Shown here one piece after another: positions 50,785-61,794 of a DNA stretch of 64,000 nucleotides; the stretch's first letter is position 1, and the number at the start of each line of letters is the position of its first letter. Location: the NCBI RefSeq assembly GCF_000002995.4, contig NW_025062476.1, forward strand, positions 920,501 to 984,500, read 5' to 3'. The notes beneath the pieces were generated by a model. It worked only from the letters and a program-made list of their open reading frames with translations, did no database searches and was not told the DNA's origin. A program made the position numbers and the translations under genes. This DNA is from Brugia malayi. Its lineage: Eukaryota > Nematoda > Chromadorea > Rhabditida > Onchocercidae.

Positions 50785-53090
50785 TTAAACTTAGAGTTTA
50801 TAATGGAATAAAATGGTCTAACATCAATTTTTCTCTTACTTATGATAAAAACTTAATGCATTTAGAAGTATATTTCCGTCACGAACACGTACTACACGGG
50901 AAAACATAATTATCAGTACTTCTACAAGTACTACTTGCAAATAATGATAATATCAAATTAAAACTATTGTACTATTATAAGATTAGTATCATTGTTATTT
51001 TATATTACTAATTTTGATGAAATTTCCACATTTATTTTCATCAATTATCTCAATTTATCATCATCATTATTACATTTAGTTCCTCATTTGTTATCATTTT
51101 TTCTTTCTCTTTTGTTTTTTTGTTTTCTATTTTTTATTCGCACTAGCAATTTCCAGCTTAATATCATAACCTTTAACCTTTAACCTACTTCATGCATGTT
51201 TGTTTTTTTTTTCCTTTTCATTATAAATTTGTACATCTTTTTCTTTTTTTTCCTCTTTTTTAATTGTAGGAATGAATGAGAAAGAATGCAATGAGAAAAA
51301 TAATTTCTTTTTTTTTTTTTTTCTAACAATTTTTCAAATAAAATACTGAAATTTTTTGATGAATAATTTAATTTGATGAATAAATTATGCAAAAAATTGT
51401 CAGTAAAATTCATTCGTCTCATAATCAGAGTAAAAAAAAAAAGAAAATAATAATTTGGGCACAAAAAAAATGAGAAAAAATAAAGAAAAAAAAAAAAAAA
51501 AAAAACATGGATAAACAAATTTTAACATATATTCTTTATCATGTTTAATATCTTTTCACATCAATTTTTTATCACAAATTTTTATTTTTCAAATTTTATT
51601 CAATCAAATTTTCTATTTTTGCTACAATTATTGAGAAATACATTTAACTATTTATGCATTATAAATTTATTTTTATATTTCAAAAGGTTTTCTTTTTTTT
51701 TCTCCCACTTTTAAAATTTCTAATTAATTTTAATTTTTCTATGTTTATATATATATCAGTAAAATTATGCTTTTAAGAAATTATTCTCAATATATGAAAG
51801 AAAAAAATTATTATTATATTGTAGTTTCCTTATTTTTATTTAGTAATAATTATCGGTAAATCTAGATAATGAATAATTATTGATAAGAATGTGATAAATT
51901 ATAGAATTAATTTATTATTCATTTTCTAAATTCTAAATACATACAAAAAAGTTTACCTAAGATATTTTCTGTGAAAATTGTAGTAACTGATAAGAGAAAT
52001 AAATGTCGATATAAATAATGATAGCGGTTGAAAGGTTATAGCAAAAGTGATAACGAATATTGATAATGATTAGTAAAAGATGAATTTATTTATTTATTGT
52101 TTATTTGTTTTTTTATTTATTATTTATTTGTAAATGCATTTTTACTTATTTATTATTTTAAAAATTACTCAAATATTTTGAGCAATGTATTAATTTAATC
52201 GTAATCAAAGCAGATTGCATAATAATAATGTTAGCTGTTTAAATTATTCCGTTTAATTTAAATTTAGAAATAATTTAATTCAGAAATAATTCTTTCTTTT
52301 CCTATGAGAAAAAAAAAATGATTTTATTTAAAGTTTGTAAAAAAATAAAAAAGTGCTATTTTTTTTTTTTTTTAATTTTTCGGAATAATAAAAAGACGAA
52401 GAAAAGAGAAAAAAAAAAAGCTTTTGAAGCATATATAAATGATAATAATTTCAAAAATAATATTTCGAAAAAAAAAGAATTTAAATTTAAAAAAAAAAAA
52501 ATTCAAAAGTAAATGTATTTCTATAAATTGAAAAGTCCAATGAATAATTCTAGAAATTCTTTTTTTCCTTTTTTGAAATTTAAATTTTTAGAAATTAGGA
52601 TCGTGAAAGACGAAATATTTAAATTATTATATCCAAAACTAACAAATTCCTCTTATCTAATTCCTAAATCTAATTTACATTTACAAAATTCATCTCACAC
52701 TTGATGATTCAATTTCCGAATATTTTTACATTTATAATTCAGCTATGTCTCATACTAATCTATTTCCTCCTTTCACACACTAAAACTAATCTTGTTAAAT
52801 ATAAGATGTGATAAAACTAGTTAACACCTGCAAAATTGTTTAGGGAAATCATTACTTTGTTAACAATCTTGTTTTTTCATCCATAGAAATTCTTCCATCT
52901 AATTTCTATTCGTTAAATCAGTCTTATATATATACCAACCAATCCTTCTATAACCATCATTTGCTTTATGTTTTGGGTGGTATTGGGATGCGTCTAATAC
53001 TTTATAATTTTGTATTATTTCACCATTTTTATATTATTGCATTTTATATAGTTTACGCGTTTGTTAATCGGTGTAGCATCCGTACGATAT
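50785..53090. other. AT-rich stretch upstream of the BEL/Pao element
   Basis: No host gene recognised. The last few hundred bases may belong to the element's 5' LTR, but no LTR start or matching 3' LTR could be found in the window. Confidence 0.5.
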
Positions 53091-53091
53091 G

Positions 53092-53098
53092 TATAAAG
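53092..53098 (+). promoter_or_regulatory. TATA box of the retroelement leader
   Basis: TATAAAG lies 35 bp before the first base of the embedded SL1 sequence and about 100 bp before the gag ATG. Spacing would put transcription initiation at or just before the SL1 copy. This is inference from position only. Confidence 0.5.
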
Positions 53099-53126
53099 CG
53101 CTATTATTTGCTTCATGTTAAATAAA

Positions 53127-53148
53127 GGTTTAATTACCCAAGTTTGAG
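53127..53148 (+). other. Exact 22-nt nematode SL1 spliced-leader sequence in retroelement leader
   Basis: Begins GGTTTAATTACCC and ends AAGTTTGAG, matching all 22 bases of nematode SL1. AATAAA is directly upstream (53121-53126) and GTTTCACG follows. A real SL RNA gene would have an intron-like part of about 80 nt with stem-loops and an Sm site. Here the primer-binding-like motif comes only 22 bases after the SL1 end. So this is not a normal SL RNA gene; it is SL1 sequence fused to, or captured by, the retroelement. Confidence 0.9.
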
Positions 53149-53164
53149 GTTTCACGACAAAAAT

Positions 53165-53188
53165 AATTTTTGGTGCCCGAGGTGAAGT
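53165..53188 (+). other. Primer-binding-site-like motif with overlapping Sm-site-like sequence
   Basis: TGGTGCCCGAGGTGAAGT from 53171 starts with TGG and lies just before gag, as expected for a tRNA primer-binding site. The overlapping AATTTTTGG at 53165-53173 resembles the Sm-protein site of nematode SL RNAs. The tRNA partner was not identified. Confidence 0.45.
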
Positions 53189-53193
53189 AAGGT

Positions 53194-54618
53194 ATGCCGA
53201 CCAGTATAATTGTTCAAGCTACACCAGTAAAAGCGAATCTCGAGGGAATCCTCGATGAAATACGACAATTGGATCTAACTCCGTTAGACCAAAAAGCGAC
53301 AGTAGAAGTATTGTGCCAGCAATACGAAGCAAGGGCAAGGATCATTAAAGAAAAGTTGATGCGCCTCGAAAAATACGTTGGCACTCTTGAGAAGATCAAC
53401 GACAAATGGTTGGAACACATTCAACTAGCCCCAATGTCGCAAAAGAAAAAAGAAGAAGAAAAATACGAACAAATGGCAAACAACGATAGAGGTATTTTAA
53501 AATTAATTAACATAAGTACGGATACCATTATAACCTTATCTATGTACAAGGATGATACAGAGTTAGCCCTTAAACGTCTAGCACAAATTAAAGAACCTAG
53601 CTTAACTGAATGTCGTCCAGTAGTAAATTTACCACAATTGTCGTTACCAACGTTTAGTGGAGACCCTAAAACATGGAGAGAATTCTGGAGTAGTTTCGAA
53701 GCCTCCTTACACTCTCAAAACATACCAGATATCCAAAAATTAAATTACTTGGTTTCTTGCTTAAGAGGAAACGCCCTACAGCTAGTAAGAGGTTACGATA
53801 GGGCACCTGAAAACTATAGAATTATAAGAGAATTATTAGTGGAAAAATTTGGTCGTGTTTCCACTATAAGAAAATTACTTTACAATGAACTCATATCTAC
53901 AAAACGAAACGACCGAGACTGGAAAACAATAATCGAAGAAATGGAGAGAGTTCTAAGGCAGTTAGAAGCAATTGGCGAAAACGTAGAGCAACCTACCATC
54001 GAAACGATAATAGAATCCGAATTGCCAAACTGGATATTAAACCAGGTTTATCAACAAAAAGAAGAAGATGGCCAGTGGTCCGTAACAAAACTTCGACAGC
54101 TTCTCAGGAAGACAATTAATAGAAACGACCAGGTAATGGAATGGCAATACTTGGATAACGTCAGTCGTAAAAATTTAATTAAACGTCATCCTAACGCAAG
54201 CATTCCAGAAAATTCAGCATTGATTGCAATAAAACAATCAAAGCAAATCAGAGGAACGGCTTCAGCCGAAAAGAACCAGCTAAATCAAGAGAATCCAAAT
54301 TGGTCGACAAATAAGAAAAAGAGACCCTGTATCTTCTGCAATAACAATCACTGGGATAGCAAGTGTCACATATATTCTACAGTGGAGCAGCGAATTGATC
54401 GATTGAAGGAAATCAGTGTTTGCTCTAATTGTTTTAAGTCTGGACACAACGAACTCAACTGCATAAAAAGAGCAAGTTGTTTTTATTGCAAAAAATCCCA
54501 CAATAGCGCCCTTTGTACCACTAAGACTCGTGATTCTGGGAAGATTGTTGCCAAAAATGCAAACATATCTGTTAATTCAACTAAGAAAGTTGAAAAGAAA
54601 CGAGTACTGCTTTTATGA
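53194..54618 (+). CDS. BEL/Pao retrotransposon gag-like protein
   Basis: Structural nucleocapsid-type polyprotein of 474 residues. The N-terminus is coiled and charged. A DUF1759-type Gag core follows (LPTFSGDPKTWREFWSSFEA, then LNYLVSCLRGNAL). Three zinc knuckles lie near the C-terminus: CIFCNNNHWDSKC, CSNCFKSGHNELNC and CFYCKKSHNSALC. The frame is intact from the first ATG after the primer-binding-like motif. It stops early where an internal deletion has removed the protease and the start of reverse transcriptase. The inverted partner at 58814-61790 lacks gag, so this is the only gag copy in the window. Confidence 0.9.
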   Translation: MPTSIIVQATPVKANLEGILDEIRQLDLTPLDQKATVEVLCQQYEARARIIKEKLMRLEKYVGTLEKINDKWLEHIQLAPMSQKKKEEEKYEQMANNDRGILKLINISTDTIITLSMYKDDTELALKRLAQIKEPSLTECRPVVNLPQLSLPTFSGDPKTWREFWSSFEASLHSQNIPDIQKLNYLVSCLRGNALQLVRGYDRAPENYRIIRELLVEKFGRVSTIRKLLYNELISTKRNDRDWKTIIEEMERVLRQLEAIGENVEQPTIETIIESELPNWILNQVYQQKEEDGQWSVTKLRQLLRKTINRNDQVMEWQYLDNVSRKNLIKRHPNASIPENSALIAIKQSKQIRGTASAEKNQLNQENPNWSTNKKKRPCIFCNNNHWDSKCHIYSTVEQRIDRLKEISVCSNCFKSGHNELNCIKRASCFYCKKSHNSALCTTKTRDSGKIVAKNANISVNSTKKVEKKRVLLL

Positions 54619-56862
54619 AGAGAAATTAATGTCTTTATTCATTATTCATTACCTGCCACATCATGATGTTCGTAATCCAGGTAAAACTACCACTAAGTTA
54701 AGGATTGTTTATGATGCTTCAGCGCACATAACCCTTTATGAATGAAAAGTTTAAATGAAGTATTATATCGTGGATCAATTAACCTCCCAGATCTTGTGGA
54801 TCTTGTGGGAGTATTATTACGCTTTAGAATGATGAAAGGGGTAATCACAGCTGACATTGAAAAGGCATTCTTACAAATACAGTTACACCCTTCAGAGAGA
54901 AATGGTACTCGCTTCCTTTGGCTAAAGGAAGTAGAAGGAAGTGTATCCAACGAGAATATAAAATGTTACCGTTTTAGAAGAATCCCGTTTGGAGTAATAT
55001 CATCCCCCTTTTTACTATCTGCTACCCTGAATTATCATTTGGAAAACCACGTTAGTGAATTAGCCGCAGAAATAAAGAAAAACCTTTATGTGGACAACAT
55101 TATTGTGTCATCAAACGGAACGCAGGAGGCATTAGAAAAATATGTGGAAATGAAATCCATCTTCAATGAAGCCTCAGTGAATCTAAGGGAGTTCTTATCT
55201 AACGACGAAGAATTTTATGCAGAACTGCCGCAGCAAGATCAAGCAATAAGAAAAAATACGAAAATCCTCGGCATCTCATGAAATCCCTGTCAAGACGTCA
55301 TTCAGATAAAATTAAATCCATGGAATGACCGAGAACTAACAAAAAGAACGATCTTACAGTTTGTTGCATCACAATATGATCCACTAGGATTTTTAGTTCC
55401 AATAATGGTAAGATTTAAAAATTTTTGCAAAATTTATGGAAAAAGAATAATTCGTGGGATCAGATATTAGATGAGCAAGACCATAAGCAATGGAAATTTC
55501 TTATTGCTGAATGGGCAACGGTCGTAAAAGACTTACCGCGATTTGTAACAACTTCTACAGATTTAATTGGAATACATGTATTTACTGATGCTTCAAGCGT
55601 AGCATATTCAGCAGCAGTGTATTTAGTGAGTCAGGATATGCAAGAAACAAAGTCATCGCTCATTTTTGCAAAATCTCGCATTGCTCCTATTAAAGGTATG
55701 ACAATACCGCGTCTAGAGCTAATGGCCATACTAATCGGAACGCGAGCAGCGCAATTTGTCATGACACAGCTGGATATCGTCAATACAAGGATAATTTTAT
55801 GGTCGGATTCTAAATGTGCTTTACATTGGATAAAAAACCATTCTAACCTATTACCAAGATTACTATTACCAAGAATATTATTTACATGCTTTACAACAAG
55901 AGCCATACATCTCGAATTAGCAGAAGACCAATCCGCAGAAACCTTTTTGCATGCTATCCGAAGATTTGTTGCGAGACGAGGGTGTCCTGAGCTAATTCTG
56001 AGTGACAATGCCACTCAATTCCAGGCTTTCAGATCTCTTATGACACAAGTCAAAGTCTCCAACTTCTTAGCAAAGGGAGGAATGACTTGGAAAAATATTA
56101 TACCAAAGGCTCCGTGGCAAGGAGGAATCTACGAGAGATTAATTGGGTTAACGAAAAATGCGCTAAGAAGAGCCATTGGCAGAAAATTCCTAGCGGAAAG
56201 GGAATTGGTAACATTAATTGCAGAAGTTGAAGGTATACTTAATACCCGACCACTAACGCCAATTTTGACGATTGCGTCATTATACGTCCAATTGATTTTA
56301 TCATGCCTAACGCTTCGCTCCATCTACCTATAAATGAAGTTTATAGGAGGCAGGAAGAAATCACCCCTTATAGACTAGATACCAGAGAAAAACTCGTGAG
56401 ACACTGGGAAAGTACCCTTAAAACTCTCAATGTTTTTTGGGAAATCTGGAGAACCGAATATTTAACTAGCCTCAGAGAACGCACGCAAAGGGAAATTACC
56501 TCATCCAAAGGAGCACAAAAAAGAACTCCAAAAAAGGGAGAGATTGTACTCTTAAATGAATCGGGAATTCCAAGAGGAATGTGGAAATTATTACGGATCA
56601 AGGACATCAAAATCGATAAAGACGGTAAAGTTAGGAACGTTCAGGTGGAAACTCCCACTGGGAAACTTCTCGATCGTCCAATAAATGTCTTGTATCCTCT
56701 CGAAGTTAATGATGAAGAAATTCATCTTGAACCTAATAAGAAAGAAAATATGAAAATTCCGGATACCAGTGAAGGCAAAAAAAGAATGCCAATGGAAAAC
56801 AGGAATACCGTTCAATATTCCAGAGAAATGGAACTGTGAAGAAATCACGGCACAGAACTCAA
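54619..56862 (+). pseudogene. BEL/Pao pol remnant, plus-strand arm
   Basis: Broken pol. The reverse transcriptase fragment starts mid-domain (IHYLPHHDVRNPGKTTTKLR), passes a stop (HITLYE-stop), then resumes at 54742-55281 with ITADIEKAFLQIQL and LYVDNIIVSS before another stop. An RNase H/integrase frame (55425-56333) has FTDASS, RLELMA and WSDSKCALHWIKN, then jumps at LLPRLLLPRILF straight to integrase TRAIHLELAEDQSAETF, LILSDNATQF, YERLIGLTKNALRRA and ILNTRPLTP. The zinc-binding part and the first acidic residue of integrase are therefore missing. The integrase tail frame (56303-56839) has GEIVLLNESGIPRGMWKL. About 0.75 kb is missing near 54635. A second deletion near 56763 fuses pol to env-like sequence. 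No active element is encoded. Confidence 0.9.
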
Positions 56863-56869
56863 GTGTTCC

Positions 56870-58095
56870 TTCAAGTTCTTCTGTTAATTCTTCTCCACGT
56901 TGGCCGAGTTCATTCCAAATTTCGGATGTTTCTTGCTGTTCGAAAACAGGATTTATCATTTGTTGATTTTGTGCTAATATCTCTAATGCTGCATTGATTC
57001 TATCGATTTCAAATTTACTTATCAATCCGCTTCTAAATTCAATAATTTTTATATTAAGGGAATCGGACTTGCACGGGGCGATCAATAATTTTCCTTTGAT
57101 TCTTTTAGCGATCACATCATCCCTTTGCAATATAGCGAAGGTAGGATTATCCAGCGATAACCATTCGATTAATAATAACAGATTATTTCGATTTTCACAA
57201 GTTCGCTGTTCTACTAGTTTTAATTGTTGCTGGAACTCTTGTTGCAAACTATCGAATAAGTATTGAAATTTTGTATTTTCGGGATCACTATCGTCTCCTC
57301 TTTGTGTTTCCATCATCATTAGCTTACCTCTAGGTGAAGCGAGAATTTGTATTCCTTCTGTTTCTATTGTTAGCGATCCTCGTTACAATGTCAATAACAG
57401 TGTCAGCATCTATTAAGTTGGGATTAGAAAATTTGCAGTTTTCGCTTCTAAATGTTTTATTATCTTTACTGAAGACGAATGGTAACATGATTTTCGTAAA
57501 ATTGAGCATTAAAATTTCCCACCTTACGATATCGACACTTCTTCGTTATTTGTTGAATATCCCATAGAACGATACTATTGTTTGTGATACATTTTCCGTC
57601 TTGTGTAATACAATTTTCCGCAGTTTCGAAATCCGATACAGACCCATTTCCATCGTAAAGGAATATTTCTCCTTCTGTTAATACTAAATTTGTAGTGGAT
57701 TGGCATCTAACACCCAGCCATCCGTAGTAATGTACTTGGTTGGTTGTTGTCCACTTATTATGGAAAATTTGGGTTAATTTACTTCCATTGATCTGTCTTT
57801 GATCGTGTAAATCTCTACAGGTTTCTGATGATGGTGCGGTGGTAGTTGTTTGGTCCGAAATTACTGATAATGAAAACCACAGAAATGCTTTAGTACACAC
57901 AGTTCGGGTGATATTATTACACTTGATCGCAGGGAGTGTGATAGGACTGCGAGTGTAAACATTAACCTGAAGTAGACTGGAGTTCTGTGCCGTGATTTCT
58001 TCACAGTTCCATTTCTCTGGAATATTGAACGGTATTCCTGTTTTCCATTGGCATTCTTTTTTTGCCTTCACTGGTATCATTAAGGTATAAAGCAT
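56870..58095 (-). pseudogene. Env-like ORF of the BEL/Pao element, frameshifted
   Basis: Two frames on the minus strand read as one broken envelope-like glycoprotein. The upstream frame (58095-57466) is Cys-rich and has N-glycosylation sites (NSS, NIT, NGS, NNS), with FHNKWTTTNQVHYYGWLGVR. The downstream frame (57319-56870) has FQYLFDSLQQEFQQQLKLVE and a helical tail. At least one frame change lies between them (about 57340-57466). The downstream frame ends at the junction with the plus arm near 56862. BEL/Pao elements of nematodes are known to carry env-like third ORFs; assignment here rests on position, Cys/glycan content and order after integrase. Confidence 0.6.
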
Positions 58096-58104
58096 AGATG
58101 ATAC

Positions 58105-58635
58105 TCATACTCAGATTACAATTCTGTTATACTCAGATTGTAATTCAGTTATACTCATACTCAGATTATAATTCGGTTATACTCAGATTATAATTCGGTT
58201 TCACTCATACTCAGATTATAACTCAGTTATACTCAGATTATAATTCAGTTACACTCAGATTATAATTCAGCTATACACAGATTATAATTCAGTTATACTT
58301 AGACTATAAATCAGTTATACTCAGATTATAATTCAGTTATACCCAGATTATATTCAGTTACACTCAGATTATAATTCAGTTATACACAGATTATAATTCA
58401 GTTATACACAGATTATGATTCAGTTATACTCAGAATATAAATCAGTTTTACTCAGATTATAATTCAGTTATACTCAGATTATAATTCAGTTACACTCAGA
58501 TTATAATTCAGTTATACTCAGATTATAATTCAGTTATACACAGATTATAATTCAGTTATACTCAGATTATAATTCAGTTATACTCATACTCAGATTATAA
58601 TTCAATTACACTCAGATTATAATTCAGATTATAAT
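58105..58635. repeat. 22-bp tandem array inside the env-like region
   Basis: About 25 units of ACTCAGATTATAATTCAGTT(AT) with small variants (ACACAG, ACTCATACTCAG). The array separates the env-like signal region (58640-58720) from the rest of env. Neighbouring env sequence contains TATAATCTG/AATTATAATCTG, so the array probably grew from it. Confidence 0.95.
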
Positions 58636-58639
58636 TTTT

Positions 58640-61600
58640 TTAATTACTGATAAAAGTGATTAAGTTACTGATTAAATTACAGATTATAATTACTGATAAA
58701 AGTGAGACCATTAAGTTACTCTTACTGACCTCCTTTAATCGAGATTGTCGTTTTGTATTGCTCCTAGTTCGCATCGCAATAGGTTCCTGGAGCTCCTCAG
58801 TGTTCTGTTCGGTTTCCGGAATTTTCATATTTTCTTTCTTATTAGGTTCAAGATGAATTTCTTCATCATTAACTTCGAGAGGATACAAGACATTTATTGG
58901 ACGATCGAGAAGTTTCCCAGTGGGAGTTTCCACCTGAACGTTCCTAACTTTACCGTCTTTATCGATTTTGATGTCCTTGATCCGTAATAATTTCCACATT
59001 CCTCTTGGAATTCCCGATTCATTTAAGAGTACAATCTCTCCCTTTTTTGGAGTTCTTTTTTGTGCTCCTTTGGATGAGGTAATTTCCCTTTGCGTGCGTT
59101 CTCTGAGGCTAGTTAAATATTCGGTTCTCCAGATTTCCCAAAAAACATTGAGAGTTTTAAGGGTACTTTCCCAGTGTCTCACGAGTTTTTCTCTGGTATC
59201 TAGTCTATAAGGGGTGATTTCTTCCTGCCTCCTATAAACTTCATTTATAGGTAGATGGAGCGAAGCGTTAGGCATGATAAAATCAATTGGACGTATAATG
59301 ACGCAATCGTCAAAATTGGCGTTAGTGGTCGGGTATTAAGTATACCTTCAACTTCTGCAATTAATGTTACCAATTCCCTTTCCGCTAGGAATTTTCTGCC
59401 AATGGCTCTTCTTAGCGCATTTTTCGTTAACCCAATTAATCTCTCGTAGATTCCTCCTTGCCACGGAGCCTTTGGTATAATATTTTTCCAAGTCATTCCT
59501 CCCTTTGCTAAGAAGTTGGAGACTTTGACTTGTGTCATAAGAGATCTGAAAGCCTGGAATTGAGTGGCATTGTCACTCAGAATTAGCTCAGGACACCCTC
59601 GTCTCGCAACAAATCTTCGGATAGCATGCAAAAAGGTTTCTGCGGATTGGTCTTCTGCTAATTCGAGATGTATGGCTCTTGTTGTAAAGCATGTAAATAA
59701 TATTCTTGGTAATAGTAATCTTGGTAATAGGTTAGAATGGTTTTTTATCCAATGTAAAGCACATTTAGAATCCGACCATAAAATTATCCTTGTATTGACG
59801 ATATCCAGCTGTGTCATGACAAATTGCGCTGCTCGCGTTCCGATTAGTATGGCCATTAGCTCTAGACGCGGTATTGTCATACCTTTAATAGGAGCAATGC
59901 GAGATTTTGCAAAAATGAGCGATGACTTTGTTTCTTGCATATCCTGACTCACTAAATACACTGCTGCTGAATATGCTACGCTTGAAGCATCAGTAAATAC
60001 ATGTATTCCAATTAAATCTGTAGAAGTTGTTACAAATCGCGGTAAGTCTTTTACGACCGTTGCCCATTCAGCAATAAGAAATTTCCATTGCTTATGGTCT
60101 TGCTCATCTAATATCTGATCCCACGAATTATTCTTTTTCCATAAATTTTGCAAAAATTTTTAAATCTTACCATTATTGGAACTAAAAATCCTAGTGGATC
60201 ATATTGTGATGCAACAAACTGTAAGATCGTTCTTTTTGTTAGTTCTCGGTCATTCCATGGATTTAATTTTATCTGAATGACGTCTTGACAGGGATTTCAT
60301 GAGATGCCGAGGATTTTCGTATTTTTTCTTATTGCTTGATCTTGCTGCGGCAGTTCTGCATAAAATTCTTCGTCGTTAGATAAGAACTCCCTTAGATTCA
60401 CTGAGGCTTCATTGAAGATGGATTTCATTTCCACATATTTTTCTAATGCCTCCTGCGTTCCGTTTGATGACACAATAATGTTGTCCACATAAAGGTTTTT
60501 CTTTATTTCTGCGGCTAATTCACTAGCGTGGTTTTCCAAATGATAATTCAGGGTAGCAGATAGTAAAAAGGGGGATGATATTACTCCAAACGGGATTCTT
60601 CTAAAACGGTAACATTTTATATTCTCGTTGGATACACTTCCTTCTACTTCCTTTAGCCAAAGGAAGCGAGTACCATTTCTCTCTGAAGGGTGTAACTGTA
60701 TTTGTAAGAATGCCTTTTCAATGTCAGCTGTGATTACCCCTTTCATCATTCTAAAGCGTAATAATACTCCCACAAGATCCACAAGATCTGGGAGGTTAAT
60801 TGATCCACGATATAATACTTCATTTAAACTTTTCATTCATAAAGGGTTATGTGCGCTGAAGCATCATAAACAATCCTTAACTTAGTGGTAGTTTTACCTG
60901 GATTACGAACATCATGATGTGGCAGGTAATGAATAATTCCATCTTGATTCATTTGTGATTGTACTTCTTCGATTATGCCAGATTGTAGTTGATCTTGCAT
61001 TACTTTATCATATTCTTGTAATTCCTCTTTATGGGACTGAAGTCGTGCTATTAGCATTCGCAAACGGCTGAAGCATAATCCATAATTATCGCTCAATTTG
61101 CCTTTGCATGGTTTCCATGGCCAACGTACTTCGTATCTTCCATTTTGTTCCATTTTGTTTAGTGATACTCTTCTTAAATTGTTACAGTGCCTGTTCATCA
61201 TCTTGTGTATCAGATCGATCTTGGATGCCAATACAGTCCAACTTCCAAAATTGATCTATATCTAGGGCACGGTTTTCTTGAGATGTCTTCGTTGCAAAGA
61301 TCTGGTGATGGCACAATTCATTTGTATAATCGCTTCCTGCTATGATAGGTCCAACTTTGCTGTTCAGTAAAATGAATCCTGACTTTAGTTGCTGAGCGTT
61401 TTCCATATGAATAAAGTTGAAGAAATAGTCAGCTCCTTTGTCTACCACTTCCATCACTTGAAGATCGTTTGTCAAATAATCCATTACAGTGGCTTGGATA
61501 GTCACTTGATCGGAGTTTCCCGTTTTCACTCCATACTCGAGGAGTCCTATTGCCAAAGGAAGAGATCTTATATTCTTCTTCATCAGTTTCTAGGAGATTT

Positions 61601-61790
61601 AGTCGATGAGCTAGCCTTTGTGAGATAAAGGTCGCATCTGCGCCGACGTCAAACAGTACTAAAGCTTGTACTTGATGTTCAGGTTTATCACGATTAAAAA
61701 CACTAATTTCTCTACATAAAAGCAGTACTCGTTTCTTTTCAACTTTCTTAGTTGAATTAACAGATATGTTTGCATTTTTGGCAACAATTA
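58640..61790 (-). pseudogene. BEL/Pao protease-RT-RNase H-integrase remnant, minus-strand arm
   Basis: Read from 61790 downwards. Aspartic protease has LVLFDVGADATFISQRLAHR, then shifts frame near 61540 and continues as [19 protein letters not shown]. The RT N-terminus (60833-61231) has YEVRWPWKPCKGKLSDNYGL, ELQEYDKVMQDQLQSG and LRIVYDASA, ending at the same stop as the plus arm. The RT core (60297-60836) has ITADIEKAFLQIQL and LYVDN. RNase H/integrase (59245-60153) carries the same fused deletion as the plus arm. The integrase tail frame (58640-59275) runs on through ETEQNTEELQEPIAMRTRSN into a hydrophobic LMVSLLSVIIICNLISNLIT, probably the env signal segment. It begins abruptly inside the gag end (VAKNANISVNSTKK), so gag is absent. 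Confidence 0.9.
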
Positions 61791-61794
61791 GCAT

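Larger units (their letters stand above)
54540..61790. mobile_element. Inverted duplication of a dead BEL/Pao element
   Basis: The plus arm (about 54540-56862) and the minus arm (about 61790-57983) carry the same pol sequence in opposite directions, around a spacer of about 1.1 kb that holds the rest of env. The RT fragments differ by one residue in 179 (NHVSEL versus NHASEL); the 302-residue RNase H/integrase frames are identical. Both arms share the same stops and the same internal RNase H/integrase deletion. The minus arm keeps two segments of about 0.75 kb each that are deleted from the plus arm. No LTR was found at the 61.8 kb end. Confidence 0.88.

Noticed and set aside
53127..53148. 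A functional SL RNA gene
   Set aside because: Only the 22-nt leader matches. The following bases lack the expected stem-loops and a properly spaced Sm site, and run straight into the gag leader.
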